Below, piece after piece: positions 25,410 to 34,059 of a stretch of DNA of 64,000 nt (position 1 is the stretch's first letter; each line of letters starts with the position of its first letter). The translations under genes and the position numbers were made by a program. Below the pieces are notes generated by a model that ran no database searches, was not told where the DNA came from, and was given only the letters and a program-made list of their open reading frames with translations. The stretch lies in assembly GCA_965205735.1 (NCBI GenBank), contig OZ242179.1:1550001-1614000 (forward strand), read 5' to 3'. The stretch is from VXNE01 sp965205735. Its GTDB lineage: Bacteria > Pseudomonadota > Gammaproteobacteria > Pseudomonadales > Azotimanducaceae.

Positions 25410-26075
25410 TCAATCGTCGTCCCGCACCACTGGGTAGCACGGATCGCCCCAGTCCTCCTCGGGATTGACGATCATCAGGTGGATGACGCGCGGGACGAGA
25501 TCGGCAAGGATCGCCGTGCCGTCGCGGATCTGGTCGCGATTCACGCTGCTGCGCCAGGTCGCGCCGCCGTGCATGAGCTGGTTGCGCAACGTGTAGAGCC
25601 GGGCCAGGACGATGGCCAGCACCGTGGCCGTCTGCCGCGTGTCGGCCAGCGCCCTGCGCGCCGCCGTCTTCGCTCCCTCGAAGCTTCGACGCCAGCGATC
25701 CTCGTCGATTTTGCCGTTCTGATGGTCCCAAAACGGCTGAAAGACGAAGCGGTTGTCGAGCAATAGGCGGAACGGGCCCGCGAACCTCGACCAGACCAGG
25801 TCGTAAAGCAGGTTGTCGGTATCAAGGTCGACCAGCCGTTTCAGAAAGCGATCCAGTACCGCCTGCTCCGGCGCAGACTCGCGCTGGATCTCATCCGCGT
25901 ACGCCGCGTTGAGCGAAATCCAGAGAAATATGAAGCGGCCGTCGTCATCGTCTTCGGCGCGTTCCGCCGCCGCCAGCCAACTCAGCGCCCTGTGTACGCG
26001 CAAACGCAGTCCGTCGGCGCCCTTTGCGTCTATCCGGTGGGACCGCGCCCTCAAGCTGGCGTGATCGAAATTCAT
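25410..26075 (-). CDS. HEPN-domain protein (Apea-like), possible RNase
   Basis: This 221-residue, mostly helical protein ends its core in LARLYTLRNQLMHGGATW, a HEPN motif of type Rx4H (Arg164, His169) as in Apea-like HEPN proteins, many of which are RNases in defence or toxin systems. The N-terminal half has FIFLWISLNAAYADEI, also usual in this group. No nucleotidyltransferase (MNT) partner, helicase or nuclease gene is adjacent; the neighbours are an esterase and a divergent DNA ligase. ATG 26075 has only a weak ribosome-binding site. The 160 bases downstream hold nothing I recognise. Molecular role and target are unknown. Confidence 0.65.
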   Translation of the reverse strand: MNFDHASLRARSHRIDAKGADGLRLRVHRALSWLAAAERAEDDDDGRFIFLWISLNAAYADEIQRESAPEQAVLDRFLKRLVDLDTDNLLYDLVWSRFAGPFRLLLDNRFVFQPFWDHQNGKIDEDRWRRSFEGAKTAARRALADTRQTATVLAIVLARLYTLRNQLMHGGATWRSSVNRDQIRDGTAILADLVPRVIHLMIVNPEEDWGDPCYPVVRDDD

Positions 26076-26224
26076 CGTCCGGTTCCCTTCGTTCAACGGT
26101 CGATGGTACACCCGCAACGAATAGGTGATTTCCCTCGCGCAATCGGGCTGTTGTCCGCTTCCGCGTTCGCGCGAAACGGGCAATCCTTGCGACCTCCTGT
26201 TCGCCAACCGTTCCGGGGCTCGCC

Positions 26225-27064
26225 ATGTATCGCACGCTGGGCATCGCCGTCGTCGTCCTTCTCTTCTGGAAAGCCACGGCTGCCGAGATCGAACCGCCCG
26301 CGCTGCCCCTCGCCAACGTCTACCGCGACACTGTCGATCTCGAGGCGTACTGGGTCAGCGAGAAACTCGACGGCGTCCGCGCGTGGTGGGACGGCGAGTC
26401 GCTTTATTCGCGCCAAGGCAACCGCTTCAACGCACCCGCGGCATTCGTCGAGGGATTCCCAAAGGTCGCGCTCGACGGCGAACTATGGATGGGCCGCGGC
26501 ACCTTCGAGAGACTGTCCGGCATCGTCCGTCGGCAAACAACGCGGGAGAACGCGTGGCGTGGCGTAAGCTACATGGTGTTCGACCTACCGGGGCACGCGG
26601 GAACTTTTGATCAACGCCTGGCCCATCTCAAGGAACTGCTCAGCAGCGCAGAGACTTCAAGAATCGGATTGGTGGAACAGTTCCGAGTCGCAGATGAATC
26701 CGAATTGATGGCGGTGCTCGACCGGATCGTGGCAAGCGGCGGCGAAGGTCTGATGTTGCGCAGGGGCGACTCGTACTACCGGCGAGGACGCTCCAACGAC
26801 CTGCTCAAGCTGAAGCTGCACCAGGATGCCGAAGCCGTGGTTGTGGCCCATCTGCCAGGCCGGGGCAAATATGCCGGGATGCTCGGCTCGCTCGTGGTCG
26901 AAATGCCCGACGGCCGCCGTTTCAAGCTCGGCACGGGGTTCTCCGACGAAATGCGTGGCAGCCCACCTCCCGTCGGCACTACGGTCACGTACAAGCACTA
27001 CGGCAAGACCAGCAACGGCATACCGCGCTTCGCGAGCTTCCTGCGGATTCGGCCCGAAAGTTAA
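26225..27064 (+). CDS. ATP-dependent DNA ligase, periplasmic Lig E type
   Basis: This 279-residue protein has a signal peptide (MYRTLGIAVVVLLFWKATAA) and a minimal ATP-dependent ligase: motif I VSEKLDGVRAWW (Lys47 would be adenylylated), motif III ALDGELWMGRG, motif IV GGEGLMLRR, motif V LLKLKLHQDAEA, then an OB-fold ending RIRPES. That layout is the Lig E group of proteobacteria, exported ligases thought to act on extracellular DNA in competence or biofilms. Size is typical. It is divergent from the HEPN-like gene with 149 bases between them, and convergent with the sulfurtransferase. Confidence 0.88.
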   Translation: MYRTLGIAVVVLLFWKATAAEIEPPALPLANVYRDTVDLEAYWVSEKLDGVRAWWDGESLYSRQGNRFNAPAAFVEGFPKVALDGELWMGRGTFERLSGIVRRQTTRENAWRGVSYMVFDLPGHAGTFDQRLAHLKELLSSAETSRIGLVEQFRVADESELMAVLDRIVASGGEGLMLRRGDSYYRRGRSNDLLKLKLHQDAEAVVVAHLPGRGKYAGMLGSLVVEMPDGRRFKLGTGFSDEMRGSPPPVGTTVTYKHYGKTSNGIPRFASFLRIRPES

Positions 27065-27096
27065 GCTTGGTCCACCGCAAGGGCCGGGCCGGTCGC

Positions 27097-27966
27097 TCAA
27101 CCGCCGGCGCCCGTCTCCATGGGCGCGTCCGGGTCGAGGGCCCACTCGGACAGGGAGCCATCGTAAACCGCTACCCGGTCCCGACCTGCCAGGACGCATG
27201 CGAACGCATCGATGGTGGCCGCTATGCCGGCGCCGCAATACGTGATCACGCGATCAGCATCCAGCATTCCCGAAGCCGCCAGAACTTCGCGCATCTCGTC
27301 CGCCGGCTTGAATCGGCCCTCGGTTAGCAGATCACTGAACGGAAGGTTGCCGCTGCCCGCGATGCGACCCTGGCGGGCGTAGCTGGACCTCGCCTCGCCG
27401 CGGTGCATCGCTGCGCCGAGCGAGTTCACCGTGCACACGGAGGGATCGCCGATGGCATCGGCCACAGCCTGTTTGTCCGCGAACACGTCGTCACGCGGAT
27501 GCGCCTCGAAGTCGCCCCGAGGAAGACTTGGCACCGCCGTTTCTACCCGACGCCCGGCAGCGCGCCAAGCGTTGAATCCGCCGTCCAGCACCAAGATTCG
27601 CGGGTGACCGAGGTAGTGAAGCAGCCACCAGGCGCGCGTGGACCACATCACGCTGCTACTGCTGTAGAGCACCACGCGGCTGTCCATGTTGATGCCGAGG
27701 CTTCGGAACAGGTCCTCGAGAACGGCCGGCTCCGGCAAGGTGAAATCGAGTCCGGTGGTGGTGTCGCTCGCAGCCTCCGCCAGGTCGAGAAACTGCGCGC
27801 CCGGAATGTGCGCGCGATCATAGGCTACCCGCCCCAGCTCCCGCTCCATGCCCGGACCCTTGGGTTCGAGGTTGGCGGCGGTCTCCAGGACGCGCAGGTC
27901 GGAGTCTCCGAGAGCGCGTTCGAGATCGCCGGCCGAGATCAGGTAGTCGTTGCGAACCAATTCCAT
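27097..27966 (-). CDS. Thiosulfate/3-mercaptopyruvate sulfurtransferase
   Basis: This 289-residue protein has two rhodanese domains. The N-terminal one (AYDRAHIPGAQFLDLAEAAS, then VVLYSSSSVMWSTRAWWLL) lacks a catalytic cysteine, as usual. The C-terminal one carries VITYCGAGIAATIDAF with Cys244 in the active loop. The loop CGAGIAA differs slightly from the CGSGVTA of SseA and CRKGVT of bovine rhodanese, so substrate preference is uncertain. It transfers sulfur to cyanide or thiol acceptors. ATG 27966 was preferred to the longer frame to 28068, which lacks homology. Confidence 0.87.
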   Translation of the reverse strand: MELVRNDYLISAGDLERALGDSDLRVLETAANLEPKGPGMERELGRVAYDRAHIPGAQFLDLAEAASDTTTGLDFTLPEPAVLEDLFRSLGINMDSRVVLYSSSSVMWSTRAWWLLHYLGHPRILVLDGGFNAWRAAGRRVETAVPSLPRGDFEAHPRDDVFADKQAVADAIGDPSVCTVNSLGAAMHRGEARSSYARQGRIAGSGNLPFSDLLTEGRFKPADEMREVLAASGMLDADRVITYCGAGIAATIDAFACVLAGRDRVAVYDGSLSEWALDPDAPMETGAGG

Positions 27967-28205
27967 CACGATGTCGCCCTCGGCGCGGTTGTCCAACTCG
28001 CCGAGTATAACCACCACACGGGCATCCCAAGAGCCTGGCGACCTTAGCCAACAATCGGCGAAATGCACGAAATCGGCGGCTCATCTGCGCGTCGGCGCAA
28101 GCGACTCGAAGCACTAAATGTTTGAAAACTAACGTTTCGACAGCGTGGCGCAGGGTTGGCACAAGAGTTGCGTCCCATCCTGTCAACTGATCGCAGGAAG
28201 TTTTC

Positions 28206-28424
28206 ATGTACGAACGCTCGGCGCTAATACGCATCTGCTGGTTTGCCATGGGGCTACTGTGCCTCGTCATCGGCCTTGTCGGCCTGGTCCTGCCCCTGCT
28301 CCCCGGGATTCCGTTTCTCATTCTGGCCGCCGTTTGCGCGGCGCAGACGTTCAAGCGCGACCGAGTGATGGAAAGGCACGGCTTCGAGGAATACAGGCGC
28401 TGGCGCAGACGCTATTGCAGGTGA
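28206..28424 (+). CDS. DUF454 (YbaN-like) small inner-membrane protein
   Basis: This 72-residue protein has two hydrophobic segments around WFAMGLLCLVIGLVGLVLPLLPGIPFLILAAVCAAQTF, the GxxLPLLPxxPFxLLA pattern of the DUF454/YbaN family, followed by a basic tail EEYRRWRRRYCR. Family members are normally 110-130 residues, so this is a short version lacking the usual C-terminal helix. AGGAAG lies at suitable distance before the ATG. Function of the family is unknown. It lies immediately upstream of a purU remnant, a region with clear gene decay. Confidence 0.7.
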   Translation: MYERSALIRICWFAMGLLCLVIGLVGLVLPLLPGIPFLILAAVCAAQTFKRDRVMERHGFEEYRRWRRRYCR

Positions 28425-28437
28425 ACGTCTGCTGAAA

Positions 28438-28945
28438 TGCTCCGGAACGGTCAGTCAATGGTTGATGGGCCACGGCTGCAACATCGTCTCAAGCGATCAG
28501 TTCGGCGATCCCGAGACCAGGCGTTTCTTCATGCGCATTGGCTTTAGCGGGGAAGCCGAACTCGAGGTCCTTCGAAGCGCGTTCGCCGCCGTCGCCGGCG
28601 AGTACTCCATGAACTGGCAACTCTACCCGACTGACTACAAGCCCAAGGTGCTGATCATGGTCTCGCAGTACGAACACTGCCTAGCGGACTGCTGTATCGA
28701 GCGCGCGTCAGCGACATGCCCATCGAAATCGTGCTGGTCATATCGAATCACACCGCCACCCGCTACCTGGTGACGGCCTTCGGCATCGACTTCATGCACC
28801 TGCCCATCACCAGGGAGACGAAGGCCGCGCAGGAAAAGAAGATGCTGGCGGAAGTCCAGGCACGCGGCGTCGATCTCGTCGTGTTGGCGCGCTACATGCA
28901 GATATTGACCGAGGAGACCTGCGCGGCGCTGCCCGCCTGGATCCC
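28438..28945 (+). pseudogene. purU: Formyltetrahydrofolate deformylase (purU) remnant
   Basis: Two overlapping frames together encode a PurU middle section. The first gives TVSQWLMGHGCNIVSSDQFGDPETRRFFMRIGF and KPKVLIMVSQYEHCLAD; near 28690 the frame shifts and continues as LLYRARVSDMPIEIVLVISNH, FMHLPITRETKAAQEKKM and DLVVLARYMQILTEETCAAL. The start of the ACT domain is missing, and homology ends just before the catalytic histidine/aspartate region (INIHHSFLP in intact PurU). It is therefore truncated at both ends and frameshifted. The functional enzyme would release formate from 10-formyl-THF. The following 100 bases show no recognisable homology. Confidence 0.85.
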
Positions 28946-29046
28946 GTCTGGGAAGAGATCAGGGAGTTGGCCTCTACCGATTGACGAGGATCTGATTCGC
29001 AAGTCCCGCTCGAGTCATTCCCAACATCCAAGTCTGATCGAAACGA

Positions 29047-29982
29047 TCAGTTCCCCGACACAGAATCGATAGCGCCAAATAGCGCGTTAAGTTGATCGGC
29101 GACCTCGTCGGGTAGCTTCGGTGCCTGGATGGAAGCGATGTTGGCTTCAAGGTGCGCAACGTCGCCCGTCCCGGTGAGGATCACATGCGCGCCTGGCTCG
29201 TGCCGGCAGAACCGGTAAGCCGCCTGCACCAGGGACTCGACTTCGGGGTGCGCGGCCACGAAGCCGAGCGGATCGTCACCGGCCAGCGAAGCATCCACGG
29301 TGCCGTCGTCGACCAACGGGGCCAGCAATTCCCGAAGGGCTTGCGGACGGCTCAACGCCCGGCGTACGGCGAACATGATCAGGGTGCCCACGTCCTTCTC
29401 GATAGTCTGCGCAAACACCCGCGCGCGCGCCGAGGGGTTGAGCATGCTGAATCCCACCATGATGACGTCGAAATGATCGTCGGGGAGCACCTGCTCGAAC
29501 ATCCGGTGTTGCGGGTCGCGGATGAATGTCTCCGTCACGCCGAGGAAGCGAATCTTGCCGGCGTCGCGCTGCCGATGCATCTCCGGAATGAGATGTTCCA
29601 GGCAGTGCGGATACTGCTCCGGACGCACTCCGTGCAAGTGAAATACATCGACGTAGTCCGTCCCGAGCGCCTTGAGGCTTTTCTCCAGTTGCTCGGTAAG
29701 TTCCCTGGGGCCAAGCAGAGTATCGCCAAAACCGGGGCCGACCTTGGTAGAGATCACCACCTGGTCGCGTCGTCCCCTGATTGCTTTTCCGACCGCAGGC
29801 TCGGTTCCGTAGACGCGCGCCGTGTCGATGAAGTCGATGCCGAGATCCAGTGCGGCCTGTACGACCCGCACCGCATGGCTTTCACCATGACCGGTCCCCG
29901 TGCCGAGCCGGCTATGGCCGCCGCAGCCGAGCCCCGCGATGCTCACTTCAAGGCCGGTGCGTCCTAATCTAACGGTCTGCAT
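29047..29982 (-). CDS. Aldo/keto reductase
   Basis: This 311-residue TIM-barrel oxidoreductase has the AKR catalytic residues: Asp and Tyr in IDFIDTARVYGTEPAVG, Lys in VVISTKVGPG and His in DVFHLHGV. The first strand RLGRTGLEVSIAGLGCGG is typical of the D-threo-aldose/L-fucose dehydrogenase-like clade. It reduces carbonyls or oxidises sugars with NAD(P)H; the substrate is unknown. It is intact, unlike its neighbours on both sides (purU remnant, beta-lactamase-like remnant). Confidence 0.87.
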   Translation of the reverse strand: MQTVRLGRTGLEVSIAGLGCGGHSRLGTGTGHGESHAVRVVQAALDLGIDFIDTARVYGTEPAVGKAIRGRRDQVVISTKVGPGFGDTLLGPRELTEQLEKSLKALGTDYVDVFHLHGVRPEQYPHCLEHLIPEMHRQRDAGKIRFLGVTETFIRDPQHRMFEQVLPDDHFDVIMVGFSMLNPSARARVFAQTIEKDVGTLIMFAVRRALSRPQALRELLAPLVDDGTVDASLAGDDPLGFVAAHPEVESLVQAAYRFCRHEPGAHVILTGTGDVAHLEANIASIQAPKLPDEVADQLNALFGAIDSVSGN

Positions 29983-30007
29983 AGCATTGCCACCTGGTGT
30001 CGTTCAG

Positions 30008-30754
30008 TTAGTTGACTGCGGCGCCGATCAATCGGACGAGAGCAGCGACGTAGTTGTCCGCATCATATATCGAACCCGAACCGCCGCCGGTGCGCGCAAC
30101 CACCAGATGCAGGCTCGGGATGCCGATCAGGACCTGACCTCCGGCACCGAACATCAGAAAGCTGTCTGCCGGCGCATCCGGCAGAAGTTGGCGCCCGATG
30201 ATGTCCGGCACGGCAAAGTTCCGATAGAAACTTCCGGCGTTCAGGTGATGGAACAGTCCGAATGAAGGATTGACCTCCGGGGTTGGCGCGCGGACGAGCA
30301 TGTCCGAATAGCTTGCCGAAAGGAAACGCTCACCGTTCCACATGCCGTAAATCTTGCGTGGAACAAACGTCTCGGGGAGCGTGAGCGACCAGGGGCGATT
30401 GTTCCACGGACGGCGAGCGGGGCCGGGCCGGAGCCGGCGAGCGGGGCCGGAGCGCGAGGGGGTACACCTCGCAAGAAAACAAGCTTCAGCCGGGGAGCGC
30501 GAGGGGGTACACCTCGCAAGAGAAAGAGCGGGGCCGAAGGCTCCGGCTGTGGGGCACTGCTGCAAGTCGTTCGCGGTCTTTTCGTTCCAGTACCGCTCCA
30601 GCACGAGCGCCCCGTTCCTGATAACGAGCAGGCTGTCCGACCGACTTCGAGCATGGAGCCGTCGCACCCGACCGCCTCCGCCGACACCCTCGGCCAATCG
30701 AAAGTCGAGGGCCCGCTCGCTCGGCGGCCCGGTCGCTGCTCGATTCGCACTCAA
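30008..30754 (-). pseudogene. Serine beta-lactamase/esterase-like gene with deleted centre
   Basis: The 248-codon frame joins two pieces of a class C beta-lactamase-like serine hydrolase. The N-terminal piece is SDSLLVIRNGALVLERYWNEKTANDL, which in the family leads to the catalytic SxxK; that motif and about 150 residues are missing. In their place is low-complexity sequence encoded by short repeats (30411-30530). The C-terminal piece (KIYGMWNGERFLSASYSDML, then SFLMFGAGGQVLIGIPSLHLVVARTGGG) is well conserved. Without the catalytic serine it should be inactive. Its 5' end overlaps the PhyH remnant by four bases. Confidence 0.75.
30411..30530. repeat. Cluster of short hairpin repeats inside the beta-lactamase remnant
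   Basis: Two copies of a 28 base unit, gcgcgagggggtacacctcg at the core (30449-30476 and 30494-30521, period 45), each contain the inverted repeat GCGAGG/CCTCGC. A second motif, ggcgagcggggccgg, occurs at 30412-30426 and 30436-30450. Sequence outside does not share these units. They fill the gap left by the missing catalytic part of the gene. Confidence 0.7.
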
Positions 30755-31212
30755 GCCCTATCTTGCTTTGCAAATCCAGCTTGTGCGACCCCCCAAACGT
30801 AGCGCAGGCAGCCGTTTTCCTCGTCCGCCCTGTCCAGGGCGATCCAGATCGTCGCGCCCATCCTTCGATGGCCGATGGCGTCATAGTGCGGCATGATCGC
30901 CTTGGACTCGCCAGGAACCCGATCAAAGAAGGCCGCTGTCGCGGGTTCCAGCGCATCCTTGAGCAGCGTCTCGATCAGCCCTACCTGCCTGCCGCGGTTC
31001 AGTTGTTCCTCGAACCAGGGGTCGTCGTTCTGGAGGTTCTTCCTGGTCTGGCCGTGCGATCCACGCACGTGCTCGCGCATCCAGTGTTCGGTGCGGGCCT
31101 GAAGTTCCGCCAGTTCCTCGGGCGAGAGGAACCCGGGGATGATGACGCAACCGTCACAGAGAAAATCCCGCTTGACCTGATCTACGTTCTCTCTCCGATC
31201 GCTGGATTCCAT
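30751..31212 (-). pseudogene. Phytanoyl-CoA dioxygenase family (PhyH) gene, frameshifted and truncated
   Basis: The 153-codon frame begins with VKRDFLCDGCVIIPGFLSPEELAELQ, a normal PhyH N-terminus, and contains IMPHYDAIGHRRMG with the Fe-binding H-x-D and DEENGCLRYVWG. The expected next residues, GSHK, are found in the +1 frame after a run of six G (minus strand, near 30791-30796): five G would restore CLRYVWGSHKLDL. Beyond that, homology fades after a few codons, so the distal iron histidine and 2-oxoglutarate arginine are absent. Intact members hydroxylate acyl-CoAs or small molecules. Probably non-functional. Confidence 0.72.
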
Positions 31213-31322
31213 GGGCCACGCGCCTGCTTTTGAGTACGCATTCCATTTTATTGCCAGTCGCGGCGGACACCGACTCGAGCCAAGGGAATTTCACCCAGAA
31301 CTTAGTGTCGTGTCCCGCTGGA

Positions 31323-31511
31323 TCAGTCTTCCATGGCGGGGACGAATTCAGGAAACGCTTCGATGCCGAGTTCGGCAACATCCTGCCCCATGGCCTCGAC
31401 GTCGGGCGAGATGCGAGCGCCGATCGTCCAGTCGATCACTTTCCACGTCAACAAGGACACCCCGAACGCGAAGGAGAAACTGTTGAGGACGAACTGGGTC
31501 TCGCCGTCCAC
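31323..31511 (-). pseudogene. Ammonium transporter (Amt) C-terminal fragment
   Basis: The reading frame encodes FSFAFGVSLLTWKVIDWTIGARISPDVEAMGQDVAELGIEAFPEF, matching the last transmembrane helix and the cytoplasmic tail (IGxRVSxExExxGLDxxEHGEEAYPEF pattern) of Amt/AmtB transporters. The preceding ten helices are absent: upstream codons (31512-31560) show no Amt resemblance. It is a remnant, with no plausible start of its own. The rest of 31213-31722 holds no gene I recognise, only the surE upstream region. Confidence 0.65.
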
Positions 31512-31722
31512 GACGCCGCGCCCCGGTTCAAAACGCTGACGGAATGTACCACGGCTCTCGCCGCGGGCACGCCAGCTCGCCGCCGGAACTCAAGGTATCA
31601 TCCGACTCTGGTCGCCGCCGACACGCGCACGGGACAAGACCCGCGTCGATCCATCAACGCGTTCGAACCACGTCCATTGGGGACTCGGAAATGCGACCGC
31701 CTCCCATCTATTGGACGAAGCC

Positions 31723-32556
31723 ATGGCGGGCACGCGAGTTCTGATCACCAACGACGACGGCGTCGACAGTCCCGGCATCCATGCGTTGGCGCGGCACGTT
31801 GAACAGGCCGGCTACGAGGTCCTCGTCGTCGCCCCCGACCATGACGCCTCCGGCACCGGCGCCGCGCTTGGACGCATATCTCCCGACCATCCCATTGCCT
31901 TGACCGAGACATGCATCGAGGGGCTCGCTGCGCGCGTCTACGCGATAGGCGGACCGCCGGCGCTTTGCGTGATGGCGGGGAATCTCGAAGCCTTCGCCCC
32001 GCGCCCGGACATCGTCGTCTCGGGTATCAACGCCGGGCTGAACACCGGCAGGGCCGCGCTGCACAGCGGAACCATCGGCGCCGCGCTGACGGCGCAGAAT
32101 TTCGGTCTTCGCGCGCTGTCCGTGAGCTTGGCATCTTCGGACACATGGCACTGGGAGACCGCCGCCGAACTCGCTGTCGAGGTGCTCCCCGCCGTCGTCG
32201 ACGGTCCCGACAGAGGGCTTCTGAACCTCAACGTGCCCGGTGTGCCGCGAGAGGAGATCCGGGGCATCCTGTGGACCGGGTTGGCCACCTTCAACAGCGT
32301 TCGCGGAGTGATCTCAAAGATCGAGAACGGCAAGCTTCACTTCGGATTTGAAGAAACCGGACACCAGCCCGACAGGGACACGGACCTTGCCGCCGTCCGG
32401 GAAGGATATGCGGCCGTGACGTCCATCCAGGGCACGGTGGAGGTGTGGGGACCCGTCGGGGGACCGGGCGAACCCTTCGAGCGCGGGCATCGCGTTCACG
32501 CCGCGACCGCGGGCCACGAATTGCGGCCGGCACGATCGTACCTGGTCCCGGGCTAA
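31723..32556 (+). CDS. surE: 5'/3'-nucleotidase SurE
   Basis: This 277-residue protein is a SurE-type metal-dependent phosphatase that dephosphorylates nucleoside monophosphates. The N-terminal VLITNDDGVDSPGIHALARHV holds the paired aspartates, APDHDASGTGAAL follows, and VVSGINAGLNTGRAALHSGTIGAAL contains the conserved Ser/Asn. The ATG at 31723 fits the family; a TTG at 31711 is possible. It does not sit in the usual pcm-nlpD-rpoS context, and some motif spellings (DHDASGTGAAL rather than xxxSGxxxxxT) differ from E. coli SurE, so it may belong to a divergent paralogous group. Confidence 0.85.
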   Translation: MAGTRVLITNDDGVDSPGIHALARHVEQAGYEVLVVAPDHDASGTGAALGRISPDHPIALTETCIEGLAARVYAIGGPPALCVMAGNLEAFAPRPDIVVSGINAGLNTGRAALHSGTIGAALTAQNFGLRALSVSLASSDTWHWETAAELAVEVLPAVVDGPDRGLLNLNVPGVPREEIRGILWTGLATFNSVRGVISKIENGKLHFGFEETGHQPDRDTDLAAVREGYAAVTSIQGTVEVWGPVGGPGEPFERGHRVHAATAGHELRPARSYLVPG

Positions 32557-32628
32557 TCAAGCCGCAACGCGGCCCGAGCCGAGCAACGCCGTCGCAGCCT
32601 TACCTACCCGCCTGCGTCCGATTCGACC

Positions 32629-33054
32629 TCAGCGCGATTCGCGCCGCACCCAGCGACTCGTCGCGCGGACATCCTCCACGGCTTCGCCGGCTTCCCGCCA
32701 GCCGTTGAACCCCACTTCCAGGTGGGCCACGTCCTTGAAGCCCATGTCCCGCAATGCCTTGACCGCAAAGGCGGAGCGGCCGCCGGCCGCACAGAACAAC
32801 ACCGTGCGGCGGTCTTCCCTGAACCAGTCCCGGTAGTAGACGCTCGCCGGGTCCGCCCAGAATTCGAGCATGCCCCTTGGCGCGTGCAATGCGCCCGGTA
32901 TCGTACCGAGATCGACCTGTTCCTGGATCTCGCGGATGTCCAGCAGGAGCAAGTCGCGGTTTTTCTCGAACTCGGCCTTGAACTGCTCGATGGTCAGGTT
33001 CTCGATATCTCGCTTGACCGCCTCCACCTCGGCGAAGACGTTCTTGATTGGCAT
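32629..33054 (-). CDS. Single-domain rhodanese-like protein
   Basis: This 141-residue protein is one rhodanese domain: LLLLDIREIQEQVDLGTIPGALHAPRGML, then TVLFCAAGGRSAFAVKALRDMGFKDVAHLEVGFNGWREAG. The active-site loop is CAAGGRS with the nucleophilic cysteine present, so persulfide carriage is expected. It starts 13 bases after the stop of a prohibitin-like gene on the same strand and was probably co-transcribed. Such proteins serve in sulfur trafficking or cyanide detoxification; the partner is unknown. Confidence 0.86.
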   Translation of the reverse strand: MPIKNVFAEVEAVKRDIENLTIEQFKAEFEKNRDLLLLDIREIQEQVDLGTIPGALHAPRGMLEFWADPASVYYRDWFREDRRTVLFCAAGGRSAFAVKALRDMGFKDVAHLEVGFNGWREAGEAVEDVRATSRWVRRESR

Positions 33055-33067
33055 ATCGCGCTCCGTT

Positions 33068-33928
33068 CTACTGGCTCTTCATCGCGTCGATGTTCAGCAG
33101 CGGAATCGTGTTGCCGCCCGCCACCTGCGGCAACTGTCCATCCCACTTTTCCGCGATGCGCAACTGGATCAACGACGGATTGTCGCGCAATGCTTCCGCT
33201 TCCCGGCGAATCGCCTCCGCGCGCGCCTTGGAAGCGACTTCGATCTGGTACGCCTCCGCATCCGCCGCCAGCGTCCGCTCGGCCGCCGCGGCTTCCGCCT
33301 GGGTCACGCGCCGGAGCTTCTCGTTCTTCGCCTTGAGCGCTTCCTGCTCGGCCTTGACCTTGTCTTCGATCGCACGATTGAACTCGTCGGAAAAGCTGAA
33401 GTCCGTGATGGCTACGTTGGCAAGGCTGAGCGCCCCGACCACGCCCTTCTGCTCCAGCGTCGTGTTGATGAAAGCCTCAATGGCCAACTGGATCTTGTTC
33501 TTGACCTCCGCCCGGTTGGTCACCAGGTTCTCCGCCGTGTAGAGCGCCGTCACGGCCTTCACGGATTCCATGATGGCCGGCGACACCAAGGTTGTCTCGA
33601 CCACCCTGCGAGTACCGATCTGCTGAAAAGTCAGCGGCATGACCTCCCCGGTCATCGAATACTGCACGGCGACTTGGGTGCGCACGACCTGCAGGTCCCT
33701 GGACGCCGCCACCGCCTCGCTTTCCGCCTTGCGCAGTCGGATATCGACTTCTTCAACGATGTCTATCAACGGCAGTTTGCCGTGTATGCCCTCGGGCAGA
33801 GCCTCCATTTGCACGGCGCCGAGCCTCCGCACCACGCCGACGTGGCCGGCATCGACAATGACGAAACATCCGAACAGCAACATCAGGACGACGAGCGCGC
33901 CGACGCCGTAGGCGATCTTGTTCAACAT
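33068..33928 (-). CDS. Prohibitin-like SPFH-domain membrane protein
   Basis: This 286-residue protein has an N-terminal membrane anchor (YGVGALVVLMLLFGCFVIV), an SPFH/band 7 domain starting VDAGHVGVVRRLGAVQ and including EVDIRLRKAE, and a long coiled-coil region rich in Ala, Glu and Arg (EQEALKAKNEKLRRVTQAEAAAAERTLAADAEAYQIEVASKA). The order is that of bacterial prohibitin homologues, which form ring assemblies on the membrane and modulate proteases such as FtsH. It is upstream of, and probably in an operon with, a rhodanese-like gene. Confidence 0.88.
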   Translation of the reverse strand: MLNKIAYGVGALVVLMLLFGCFVIVDAGHVGVVRRLGAVQMEALPEGIHGKLPLIDIVEEVDIRLRKAESEAVAASRDLQVVRTQVAVQYSMTGEVMPLTFQQIGTRRVVETTLVSPAIMESVKAVTALYTAENLVTNRAEVKNKIQLAIEAFINTTLEQKGVVGALSLANVAITDFSFSDEFNRAIEDKVKAEQEALKAKNEKLRRVTQAEAAAAERTLAADAEAYQIEVASKARAEAIRREAEALRDNPSLIQLRIAEKWDGQLPQVAGGNTIPLLNIDAMKSQ

Positions 33929-34059
33929 CTACTCTCTCCTTTACTCTTGGCCGAGGATTCTACGTAGCGGGGCCCACGTAAAACAGTCTCGGATGCCGTT
34001 TACGCGCGAGATCGGACAGTTGGGCGAACTCTCGGGCGCCGCGGCTGCCTGGGGCGCTG

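Noticed and set aside
28438..28945. Programmed frameshift in purU
   Set aside because: No slippery heptamer or stimulatory structure is evident, and both ends of the gene, including the catalytic region, are missing.
30411..30530. CRISPR-like array
   Set aside because: Only two copies of each unit, with unequal and very short spacers, inside a truncated coding frame.
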